Assembly: GCF_009498235.1 (NCBI RefSeq)
Contig: NZ_CP044205.1
Coordinates: 3,845,389-3,909,388 of the forward strand
Reading direction: 5' to 3'
Length of the DNA: 64,000 nucleotides
Source of the DNA: Candidatus Methylospira mobilis
Lineage (GTDB): Bacteria; Pseudomonadota; Gammaproteobacteria; Methylococcales; Methylococcaceae
Of this stretch, positions 47,106 through 53,933 are shown piece after piece. How positions within the stretch are numbered: the first letter of the stretch is position 1; the number at the start of each line of letters is the position of its first letter. The notes below the pieces were generated by a model, which saw only the letters and a program-made list of their open reading frames with translations, had not been told where the DNA came from and searched no databases. Made by a program: the position numbers and the translations under genes.

Positions 47106-48135
47106 ATGTTTACGCCCGTTGCTGTTTCGTCTGGAACCGGAACTGGCGCATGAAGTCAGTCTGCACGCATTGGCGGCCCTTTCGCGCCTGGGAGCCGCCA
47201 ATCCGCTGAAACAACGCTTGCCGGATGCGCCTGTCAAAGCAATGGGATTGACCTTCCCCAATCCGGTCGGGCTCGCTGCGGGTCTGGATAAAAACGGACA
47301 GTGCGTGGACGGTTTTGGCGATCTCGGCTTCGGGTTTATCGAGGTAGGAACGGTTACGCCGCTGCCGCAGCCCGGCAACCCGAAACCGCGTTTGTTTCGT
47401 TTGGTGGAGCACGAAGCGCTGATCAATCGCATGGGGTTTAATAATCTCGGAGTTGACAGGCTGCTGGGAAATATCGCGCATCGCCGTTTTCGCGGGCCGT
47501 TGGGCATTAATATCGGGAAAAATCTGTCGACATCGCTGGAAAACGCGCAGGATGACTACCGGATTGCCTTGCGCAAGGTTTATACGCATGCCGATTATAT
47601 AGCCCTTAATGTATCGTCTCCGAATACGCCGGGCTTGCGCGGACTGCAAAGCGGCGATGCGCTGAGGGTGCTTTTGTCCGCCGTCGTGGATGAACGTGCG
47701 CGTTTATCCGATGAAACCGGCAGGCAGGTTCCGCTGGCGGTCAAGCTCGCGCCCGATGTGGATGACGGACAACTACCGTTTACTCTGGATATCCTGCTTC
47801 GATTCGGCATAGACGCGGTCATCGCAACGAATACGACACTGAGCCGGAACAACGTGGAAACGTCCAGGCATGCGGGCGAAACGGGAGGATTGAGCGGGCG
47901 CCCGCTGTTTGAGCGCTCCACGCAGATTGTGGCGCAAATTTCCGGTCATGTAAGCGGCGCACTGCCGGTCATTGCCAGCGGGGGCATTTTTAACGCGGAA
48001 GATGCGATGGCGAAATTTCTGGCCGGAGCCAATCTGGTGCAGGTTTATACAGGCTTTATTTACCGCGGACCTGCTTTGATAGCGGAAGTCATCTCGCGGT
48101 ACGCGAGCGGCTTTAGTGCAATAAGGTCTTTATAG
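47095..48135 (+). CDS. pyrD: Dihydroorotate dehydrogenase (quinone), class 2
   Basis: 346 residues, normal for the membrane-associated class 2 enzyme, which oxidises dihydroorotate using FMN and passes electrons to ubiquinone. The N-terminal helix pair (MLYECLRPLLFRLEPELAHE) is the quinone tunnel. FMN and substrate motifs: NPVGLAAGLDKNG, NRMGFNNLG, ALNVSSPNTPGLRGLQ with the catalytic Ser, and VIASGGIFNAEDA. It ends the four-gene operon with the methanopterin-type genes; its start overlaps mfnB, although the functions are unrelated. Confidence 0.97.
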   Translation: MLYECLRPLLFRLEPELAHEVSLHALAALSRLGAANPLKQRLPDAPVKAMGLTFPNPVGLAAGLDKNGQCVDGFGDLGFGFIEVGTVTPLPQPGNPKPRLFRLVEHEALINRMGFNNLGVDRLLGNIAHRRFRGPLGINIGKNLSTSLENAQDDYRIALRKVYTHADYIALNVSSPNTPGLRGLQSGDALRVLLSAVVDERARLSDETGRQVPLAVKLAPDVDDGQLPFTLDILLRFGIDAVIATNTTLSRNNVETSRHAGETGGLSGRPLFERSTQIVAQISGHVSGALPVIASGGIFNAEDAMAKFLAGANLVQVYTGFIYRGPALIAEVISRYASGFSAIRSL

Positions 48136-48185
48136 AACAGGTGCTCATGCACTGGCAGCACAGATGCAGGGCGTAGAGGCGGGGC

Positions 48186-48238
48186 TTGCAAGTATAGGAT
48201 TAAGCGGAAACGAACTTACGCGTTGCCTATACTTGCAA
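48186..48238. repeat. 13-bp perfect inverted repeat with 27-base loop
   Basis: TTGCAAGTATAGG (48186-48198) is repeated inverted as CCTATACTTGCAA (48226-48238). It lies between the 3' ends of pyrD and the minus-strand small gene at 48252. It could stop transcription from both sides, but neither side has a T-run, so an RNA-protective hairpin or a protein-binding site is equally likely. Confidence 0.7.
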
Positions 48239-48251
48239 TAACTGCAGAACC

Positions 48252-48383
48252 TTAGTTCTGATCTTTGTTGTCGTCTGCGAAAACCCAACGAACAAAGAAT
48301 ACACCGATTGCGATGATGACGATAGTGACAACGATACCCGTCGGGGTTCTCATTTTTTCAACTAAATCGAGAATGGCTCCCAT
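48252..48383 (-). CDS. 43-residue single-helix membrane protein
   Basis: Starting at ATG 48383 with a clear ribosome binding site (AAGGTAGG about 6 bases before), the frame encodes MGAILDLVEKMRTPTGIVVT, a strongly hydrophobic stretch of about 17 residues (IVVTIVIIAIGVFFVRWVF) and a charged tail ending DDNKDQN. Orientation would be N-terminus inside or amphipathic on the membrane. I do not recognise the family. The RBS, the clean single membrane span and isolation from other genes support a real small protein. It might be a subunit of a membrane complex such as a respiratory or methane-oxidising enzyme, but nothing here proves it. Confidence 0.65.
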   Translation of the reverse strand: MGAILDLVEKMRTPTGIVVTIVIIAIGVFFVRWVFADDNKDQN

Positions 48384-48530
48384 TTTTACCTACCTTAAGT
48401 AATATGATAATTCAGGCCCTGAGCGTTCAGACCAAATCTGACCCCTTCAGCACCCATATTCTTACCGTCTAATTCTGCTCTGTCAAGCTGCAAAACTGTC
48501 AGAGGATTATTAATCATTTGCAAGACGTAT

Positions 48531-48568
48531 AAAACAATGCCCGCAATAAAATAACGGGCATTGTTTAT
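48531..48568 (-). terminator. Rho-independent terminator
   Basis: An 11-bp perfect stem, AACAATGCCCG (48533-48543) and CGGGCATTGTT (48555-48565), with an 11-base loop. On the minus strand the stem is followed by TTTT, so it terminates the small lipoprotein gene. It lies about 60 bases past that gene's stop. Confidence 0.8.
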
Positions 48569-48628
48569 TATACAGATCGGAGCCACCCGCATACAGTTTT
48601 TGTGTGGGTGACCACTCCAGTCGGAGTC

Positions 48629-48760
48629 TTAGAGCGCGCCGACAGAGAACGACGACTGAGACTTCAGGCGACCGCTATCGCCATCAGGCGAGTTACCGCA
48701 ACCGATCATGGCTACTGACAACAGGGCGATGCTGATTACAGACAGGGCTAACTTTTTCAT
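48629..48760 (-). CDS. 43-residue predicted lipoprotein
   Basis: ATG 48760 is preceded by an excellent AGGAGG. The product is a signal peptide, MKKLALSVISIALLSVAMIG, with a Cys at residue 21 (lipobox AMIGC), then a polar tail of 22 residues (GNSPDGDSGRLKSQSSFSVG-type). It has its own terminator (48531-48568), so it is transcribed alone. Small lipoproteins of this size include entericidin-like proteins and others; I cannot place it in a family. The stop coordinate is uncertain by two bases in my reading. Confidence 0.65.
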   Translation of the reverse strand: MKKLALSVISIALLSVAMIGCGNSPDGDSGRLKSQSSFSVGAL

Positions 48761-49106
48761 TGATCCTCCTCTTTATTAAAAAAATAAACATTCAATCGAT
48801 GTTTTCCATGCCCCAGTGCGGGTGCACGTGACTTTTATAATGAAGATCAGACAAAAATGCAAGCGGATGCTTGAATAAAAAAACACCAAATCATATGTGA
48901 TTGAATAAGAAGGCTATAGTTATAGCGATTTGCGGAGGTGAGAAATAGAGAGCAACCATGCAGGACACGCGATTTACCCTCCGCCGGATGGTTTCTCTCA
49001 ACCGCGTCACACGCGGGGCTATGGCGGAAAGAAATAAAGATGGAGCTTGTGGTCTTCATGTGACTGCGGTAGATTCGCCATTTCACGCCCGGCCCGCTTC
49101 CCGCCA
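48761..49106. other. Divergent promoter region and structured eutB leader
   Basis: 346 bases between the lipoprotein gene (minus) and eutB (plus). AT-rich promoter-like sequence from about 48770 to 48920, then a region of inverted repeats described separately. The frame 48847-49107 on the minus strand is not credible. Confidence 0.5.
48932..49016 (+). promoter_or_regulatory. Interleaved inverted repeats ahead of eutBC (possible RNA switch)
   Basis: Four arms in the order A-B-A'-B': GCGGAGG (48932-48938), GAGAGCAACCAT (48948-48959), CCTCCGC (48978-48984), ATGGTTTCTCTC (48988-48999). A pairs fully with A' and B pairs at 11 of 12 positions with B'. Because the pairs interleave, they either form a pseudoknot or are alternative stems. 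A third hairpin (CCGCG-TCACA-CGCGG, 49002-49016) follows, 90 bases before the eutB start. It does not match the cobalamin riboswitch consensus that I remember. Confidence 0.45.
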
Positions 49107-50495
49107 ATGAAATACCGCACCACGCTACGAGGCAAAACCTTCGACTTCAAGAACCTGCGCTTGCTGATGGCGAAGGCGTCGCCGTTGCGTTCCGCCGACG
49201 AACTGGCCGGGCTGGCGGCGAAATCGGAGTTGGAGCGGGCGCTTGCGCAGCAAGTATTGGCGGATGTGCCGTTGCGGCAGTTTCTGGAAGAACCGTTGAT
49301 CGCGCCGGAACAGGACGAAGTGTCGCGTTTGATCCTGGAACAGCATGACGAAACCGCGTTTGCGCCTCTCGCCTCGTTGACGGTGGGCGGTTTGCGCGAC
49401 CGGCTGTTAAGCGAAACAGGGGATTTGTCACCGCTGACCAAAGGACTGATGCCGGAAATGGCCGCGGCGGTCTGCAAGCTGATGCGTAATCAGGATTTGA
49501 TTGCAGTCGCTCGCCGCTGCCGCGTTATCACTCGCTTCCGCAATACCATAGGCTTGCCAGGACGCCTTTCCACGCGCCTGCAACCCAACCATCCCACCGA
49601 CGACGTGCGCGGCATCGCCGCCAGCACGCTGGACGGATTAATGTATGGCAGCGGCGACGCGGTGATCGGCATCAACCCCGCCACCGATAATCTCGACAAC
49701 GTGCATAACCTGCTCTGTCTGCTCGACGAAATCATCCGGTGCCATGAAATTCCTACCCAATCCTGCGTGCTGTCGCATGTCACCACCAGCATGGAACTGA
49801 TGCGGCGCGGCTCGCCTTTGGACCTGGTGTTTCAATCCATTGCCGGCACCGAGGCGGCCAATCGCAGCTTCGGCATCGATCTGGCGCTGCTGTGCGAAGC
49901 CCGGGCGATGGCGCTGGAGCTGGGGCGCGGCACACTCGGCGACAACGTGATGTATTTCGAAACCGGCCAGGGCAGCGCGCTGTCCGCCAACGCCCATCAC
50001 GGCGTCGACGCGCAAACCTGCGAGGCGCGCGCTTACGCGGTAGCGCGCGCGTTTTCGCCGCTGCTGGTCAATACCGTGGTCGGCTTTATCGGCCCGGAAT
50101 ATCTTTACGACGGCAAACAGATCATCCGCGCCGGACTCGAGGATCATTTCTGCGGCAAACTGTTGGGCCTGCCGATGGGCTGCGACGTCTGCTACACCAA
50201 CCACGCCGAAGCCGATCAAAACGACATGGACAACCTGCTGACCCTGCTCGGCGTCGCCGGATGCACCTTCGTGATGGGCATACCGGGCGCCGACGACGTA
50301 ATGCTGGCCTATCAGAGCACCTCGTTCCACGACGCGCTGTACCTGCGCGAGGCGCTGGGGCTGCGCCCCGCGCCGGAGTTCGAAGTCTGGCTGCAACGCA
50401 TGGGCATATTCAACGAACGCAATGCGCTGGCCGACGCCAGACTGACCACGCCGTTGCTGCAACAGTTCGACAGTTTTCCGGGGAGCGCCGCATGA
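49107..50495 (+). CDS. eutB: Ethanolamine ammonia-lyase large subunit
   Basis: 462 residues from ATG 49107. Adenosylcobalamin-dependent enzyme splitting ethanolamine to acetaldehyde and ammonia. Strong family motifs: TRLQPNHPTDDVRGIAAS, GDAVIGINPATDNLDNVHNL, FGIDLALLCEARAMALELGR, YFETGQGSALSANAHHGVDA. Length and ends match EutB (about 453). No shell or aldehyde dehydrogenase genes (eutSMNLK, eutE) follow, so this is a minimal non-microcompartment pathway using ethanolamine as a nitrogen source or for phospholipid turnover. It overlaps eutC in an ATGA junction. Confidence 0.96.
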   Translation: MKYRTTLRGKTFDFKNLRLLMAKASPLRSADELAGLAAKSELERALAQQVLADVPLRQFLEEPLIAPEQDEVSRLILEQHDETAFAPLASLTVGGLRDRLLSETGDLSPLTKGLMPEMAAAVCKLMRNQDLIAVARRCRVITRFRNTIGLPGRLSTRLQPNHPTDDVRGIAASTLDGLMYGSGDAVIGINPATDNLDNVHNLLCLLDEIIRCHEIPTQSCVLSHVTTSMELMRRGSPLDLVFQSIAGTEAANRSFGIDLALLCEARAMALELGRGTLGDNVMYFETGQGSALSANAHHGVDAQTCEARAYAVARAFSPLLVNTVVGFIGPEYLYDGKQIIRAGLEDHFCGKLLGLPMGCDVCYTNHAEADQNDMDNLLTLLGVAGCTFVMGIPGADDVMLAYQSTSFHDALYLREALGLRPAPEFEVWLQRMGIFNERNALADARLTTPLLQQFDSFPGSAA

Positions 50496-51268
50496 ACGAT
50501 CCCTGGCACAAATTACGGCAATTCACCCAGGCCAGAATCGCGCAAGGCCGCTCCGGTCATGCGCAGACGACCGCCGCGCAACTGGATTTTCAGCTTGCGC
50601 ACGCGGCGGCGCGCGATGCCGTGCATTTGCCGTGGGATATCAAGGCATTCGCACGGGAAGCGGCAACGCTGGGCGTGAATACGCTCACGCTGGAAACCCA
50701 GGTTATCGACCGCGCGCAATACCTGAAACGTCCGGATTTGGGACGCATACTAGCTCCGGCAGCGCGCGAACGCCTATTGGCACAAGCATGCGCAACAACC
50801 GACATTGCGCTGACTTTCAGCAACGGCCTGTCTTCGACCGCCATGGACGCGCATGGCCTGATGCTGCTGCAAACCATCACGACCGCCTTCCTCAAGCGGG
50901 GTTATGCCCTCGCCCCGGTTTTCCTGGTAGAAAATGCGCGCGTCGCTTTGTCCGACGAGATAGGCGCGCTGCTGAATGCAAAACTATCGATCATCGTCGT
51001 CGGCGAACGCCCCGGCCTCAGCGCGGCGGACAGTTTGGGGATTTACATGACGTACAACCCAAACCCGGCCAACACCGACGCGGAGCGCAACTGCATTTCC
51101 AACGTCCGCCAACCGGAAGGGCTGAGCTGCAGGAACGCAGCAACCAAGCTGCTGTACCTGGGCGAACAAGCCTTCCAGCGCCGTCTGTCGGGTGTTGCGT
51201 TGAAGGACGATATGCCTGGGGAATGGGCGCTGGAAAAAGGGTTGGCCACAATGATCAGCAATCAATAA
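50492..51268 (+). CDS. eutC: Ethanolamine ammonia-lyase small subunit
   Basis: 258 residues. Partner of EutB that completes the cobalamin site. MNDPWHKLRQFTQARIAQGR, DIALTFSNGLSSTAMDAHGL, VVGERPGLSAADSLGIYMTY and NCISNVRQPEGLS are typical. The start is fixed by the ATGA overlap with eutB. Ends 12 bases before a long inverted repeat. No ethanolamine permease gene is present nearby, so uptake must depend on another locus. Confidence 0.95.
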   Translation: MNDPWHKLRQFTQARIAQGRSGHAQTTAAQLDFQLAHAAARDAVHLPWDIKAFAREAATLGVNTLTLETQVIDRAQYLKRPDLGRILAPAARERLLAQACATTDIALTFSNGLSSTAMDAHGLMLLQTITTAFLKRGYALAPVFLVENARVALSDEIGALLNAKLSIIVVGERPGLSAADSLGIYMTYNPNPANTDAERNCISNVRQPEGLSCRNAATKLLYLGEQAFQRRLSGVALKDDMPGEWALEKGLATMISNQ

Positions 51269-51639
51269 AACGGTACCAACCGATCATGGCGCAAGCGTCG
51301 CCCCCGAGCATGCAAACGCTTGCGCCATGATCGATTTCCCTCACCCAACCCGCTCCGCGCCCACGGACTGCACTGCAGCGCAGTCCGGCTACGGCGGTGC
51401 GAAGCATGCTTCGCAAAATTCCGCCTTCGCCTCGGCGGGAGAGGGGATCAGGCATTCGCTTCGCGATTTGCACGGTAACCGTTTTCTTCCTTCGACAGGC
51501 CCGGAACGAAAAGCAAGCTGTTGTTTTATTTGGTAGTTATCTTGTCGAACCATGAACGGAAATGCTTTGTTCAGCGTTTCATTTAGAGCGCTTTCATTGA
51601 TTCACAGCCAATCCCCAGAGTCAAGAAACAGAAAGCCTC
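51269..51639. other. Gene-free region after eutC with long palindrome
   Basis: 371 bases. The inverted repeat (51281-51333), then a GC-rich decayed stretch (51360-51460), then a repeat scrap in reverse sense (CTTGTCGAACCATGAACGGA, near 51541). No supported gene; the last 30 bases lead into the Fur-controlled promoter. Confidence 0.45.
51281..51333. repeat. Perfect 18-bp inverted repeat with 17-base loop
   Basis: CGATCATGGCGCAAGCGT (51281-51298) is mirrored by ACGCTTGCGCCATGATCG (51316-51333). It directly follows eutC and could act as the operon's 3' hairpin, but there is no T-run; an ended-element or REP-like role is also possible. No other copy seen. Confidence 0.75.
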
Positions 51640-51670
51640 TTGACATATTAAACGATAATCATTATCGTTT
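51640..51670 (+). promoter_or_regulatory. hemP promoter with overlapping Fur box
   Basis: -35 TTGACA at 51640-51645, 17 bases, then -10 TATCGT at 51663-51668. A Fur-type palindrome, AAACGATAAT-C-ATTATCGTTT (51650-51670), covers the -10 region, giving iron repression of the downstream iron-uptake genes. The ATG of hemP is 7 bases past the palindrome. Confidence 0.85.
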
Positions 51671-51676
51671 GTATCC

Positions 51677-51865
51677 ATGAACAAATACGCATCGCTTTCC
51701 CCCGAGTCCAATCAGACTCATCCTCCGTGCGAAGTATCCGTACTGCCTCGACGACTGAAAAGCAGTGAGTTATTTGGCGCGGCACACGAAATCATCATTG
51801 AGCATCACGGCAAGGAATATCGCTTGCGGGTAACCAGTAACGACAAGCTCATTTTGACTAAATAG
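51677..51865 (+). CDS. hemP: Hemin uptake protein HemP
   Basis: 62 residues with the HemP pattern: basic middle (VLPRRLKSSELFGAAHEIII) and the strand EHHGKEYRLRVTSNDKLILT at the end. HemP proteins are small cytoplasmic regulators or aids of iron/haem uptake; in some bacteria they activate the adjacent receptor operon. The Fur box directly upstream confirms iron control. The ATG starts 7 bases after the palindrome, so the leader is almost absent and the start codon must be recognised with little leader. A short hairpin lies after the stop. Confidence 0.85.
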   Translation: MNKYASLSPESNQTHPPCEVSVLPRRLKSSELFGAAHEIIIEHHGKEYRLRVTSNDKLILTK

Positions 51866-51899
51866 CCCCATCGCCCGGTGAAAAACGAGTAGCCAGCCA

Positions 51900-51917
51900 G
51901 TTTGCCAGCCGGCAAAC
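51900..51917. repeat. Short hairpin between hemP and tonB
   Basis: GTTTGCC-AGCC-GGCAAAC, a 7-bp perfect stem, within a stretch of direct CCAGCCAG repeats. It could separate hemP mRNA from the following genes by processing or partial termination. No T-run follows. Confidence 0.5.
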
Positions 51918-51969
51918 ACAGCCAGCCAGTCAGTTAATTGCATTATTTGATTTTCTGCGAGTTGGCATT

Positions 51970-52677
51970 ATGCAAAGCATTGGTTGGCCCATTATTTCAA
52001 TTGCGCCCGCCCGTCTGTCGATGGAGCGGATGATCGGCGTTTTGGCTGCCGTCGTCCTGCACGCGGTACTGGTCGCCGCTCTGACTCAGCGCGATCGAGC
52101 GACGCCGGCAACAATCACGCCGCCTGCGCCGCTGATGGTCGGTATCGTCACCGCCGCCAAACAGGCAGTTCCCAAGCCTCCTCAAGCGGCACAGCCTGTC
52201 CCGGCCAAACCCAAGGCTGCGCCGGCCAAACCGAAGCCGCAACCGAAGCGGACGTCAGAGCCGGCCAAACGGGAAGCGGTCATCGCCGCATCCGGGGCGG
52301 GGTCATCGTCGTCCTTTTCCGCGCAGCCGGCAGATCCTCCTGTGCAGGAGACCGTGCCAGCAGCGCAGGCAACACGCGCGGAGTCCGCGCCGATCTCGCC
52401 GCCGCACTTGAATGCAAATTACCTGGACAACCCGGCCCCCGCTTATCCGCCGCAGTCGCGCAGCGAGGGCGAACAAGGCAAGGTGCTGCTACGCGTCCTG
52501 GTCAATGCCCATGGAGTGGCGGAGCAAGTGGATATTCGCCGATCCAGCGGATACATCCGTCTTGACGAAGCCGCTCGCATTGCGGTCAGGCAGTGGAAAT
52601 TCGTACCCGCGCAACAAAACGGCCAGCCGCTGTCGGCGTGGGTGCTGGTTCCGATTTCATTCTCTCTCGAAGGATAA
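51970..52677 (+). CDS. tonB: TonB energy-transducing protein
   Basis: 235 residues. One N-terminal membrane anchor (about 20-42), a long Pro/Ala/Lys-rich periplasmic spacer (VPAKPKAAPAKPKPQPKRTS) and a C-terminal TonB domain (about 150-235, QVDIRRSSGYIRLDEAARIA). With ExbB and ExbD it uses the proton gradient to open outer-membrane receptors. It is followed 4 bases later by exbB and belongs to the Fur-controlled run from hemP. Confidence 0.92.
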   Translation: MQSIGWPIISIAPARLSMERMIGVLAAVVLHAVLVAALTQRDRATPATITPPAPLMVGIVTAAKQAVPKPPQAAQPVPAKPKAAPAKPKPQPKRTSEPAKREAVIAASGAGSSSSFSAQPADPPVQETVPAAQATRAESAPISPPHLNANYLDNPAPAYPPQSRSEGEQGKVLLRVLVNAHGVAEQVDIRRSSGYIRLDEAARIAVRQWKFVPAQQNGQPLSAWVLVPISFSLEG

Positions 52678-52681
52678 ATTC

Positions 52682-53428
52682 ATGGACACATCAGAAACGC
52701 TCGGTCTCGCCCATTTTTTCGCGCAAACCGATACGGTGGGCAAAGCTCTTTTCGCCACCCTCGCCGCGATGTCGATAGCGAGCTGGTATTTTATCATCGT
52801 CAAAAGCCTGCAAGCGCTCATCGCGCGCCGCCGTAGCACCCGCTTCCTGGAAAATTTCTGGAACTCCGCCTCGTTGGCCGCCGTTGAACGTCAGCTGGGA
52901 AAACGACACCCCAACGAGCCGTTTTCGCATCTGGCCTATCATGCGTTGTTATCCTGTCGTCATCACGCAAAACATGGCGCGGACCGTCTCAATGAAGCCG
53001 GATCGGCGGCGGAGTTCCTGACACGCTCGATCCGCCGCGTCATCGATGAGGAAACCGCAGGCCTCGAATGGGGGCTGAGCGTACTCGCCTCAGTCGCCAG
53101 CACTGCGCCGTTTATCGGCCTGTTCGGCACGGTATGGGGGGTTTATCACGCGTTAATCAATATAGGGATGAGCGGTCAGGGTACGCTCGACAAGATCGCG
53201 GGGCCGGTGGGCGAAGCCTTGATCATGACCGGGGCGGGTCTGGCAGTCGCCATTCCCTCGGTGCTGGCCTACAACGCGTTCGCGCGCTCGAACCGGCTGG
53301 TGCTGGCCAAACTCGATGCCTTCGCTCACGACGTATTCGCCGTCCTCAGTACCGGCGCGCATTTCGCAGGCCCACCAGCCGGGGTTGCGACCGGTCCGGC
53401 CTCCGAAGCCTTCGCGGGAGGTGCGTGA
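52682..53428 (+). CDS. exbB: Biopolymer transport protein ExbB
   Basis: 248 residues, three membrane helices of the MotA/TolQ/ExbB family, with the conserved VASTAPFIGLFGTVWGVYHA and LIMTGAGLAVAIPSVLAYNA. Forms the proton channel for TonB with ExbD. It overlaps exbD by one base (53428), a tight translational coupling. The ATG at 52682 follows GAAGGATAAATT. Confidence 0.93.
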   Translation: MDTSETLGLAHFFAQTDTVGKALFATLAAMSIASWYFIIVKSLQALIARRRSTRFLENFWNSASLAAVERQLGKRHPNEPFSHLAYHALLSCRHHAKHGADRLNEAGSAAEFLTRSIRRVIDEETAGLEWGLSVLASVASTAPFIGLFGTVWGVYHALINIGMSGQGTLDKIAGPVGEALIMTGAGLAVAIPSVLAYNAFARSNRLVLAKLDAFAHDVFAVLSTGAHFAGPPAGVATGPASEAFAGGA

Positions 53429-53859
53429 TGGCGTTCGGCGGCTTCAACCAGACCCATGCCAGCGTGTCGTCTCAGGTAACCGAAATCAACATGGTACCCT
53501 TGATCGATGTCATGCTGGTCTTGCTGATTATTTTCATGATTACCGCGCCCATGCTGACGCATGGCGTGAAAATCGAACTGCCCAAAGCGTCCAGCCAGCC
53601 CCATTCAGAGGAAGCGCCGCACATCGCTTTATCCATCGACGGCAATGGACAGTTTTTCTGGGACAACGAAGCAATGGACCGAGCCGGATTGCACGAGCGT
53701 CTAAGCGCCGCCGCCCAACGGCTGCCGCAGCCGGAACTGCATCTCCACGTCGACAAAGCTACTGCCTATCAAGTCATTGCCGAAATATTGGCCGACGCGG
53801 CCAAAGCCGGCGTAACGCGCATCGGTTTCGTTTCCGACCCTAACGAAACCGCACATTAA
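53428..53859 (+). CDS. exbD: Biopolymer transport protein ExbD
   Basis: 143 residues. One membrane helix (DVMLVLLIIFMITAPMLTHG) with the essential membrane Asp near its start, followed by the periplasmic ExbD domain. Partner of ExbB and TonB. It ends 74 bases before the receptor gene. Confidence 0.93.
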   Translation: MAFGGFNQTHASVSSQVTEINMVPLIDVMLVLLIIFMITAPMLTHGVKIELPKASSQPHSEEAPHIALSIDGNGQFFWDNEAMDRAGLHERLSAAAQRLPQPELHLHVDKATAYQVIAEILADAAKAGVTRIGFVSDPNETAH

Positions 53860-53933
53860 CCCCATGAACCCGCCACCCAGCCGTTTTCGCCAGGAAGCCC
53901 CCTTATTTTGCAAACACAAACGGGAGACTTCCT

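Noticed and set aside
48760..49106. Cobalamin riboswitch before eutBC
   Set aside because: The expected conserved core was looked for by eye and not found; only the inverted repeats are supported.
49892..50491. Extension of the eutC frame back into eutB
   Set aside because: The true start is the ATG at 50492 in an ATGA overlap; the longer frame reads an Arg-rich mirror of eutB.
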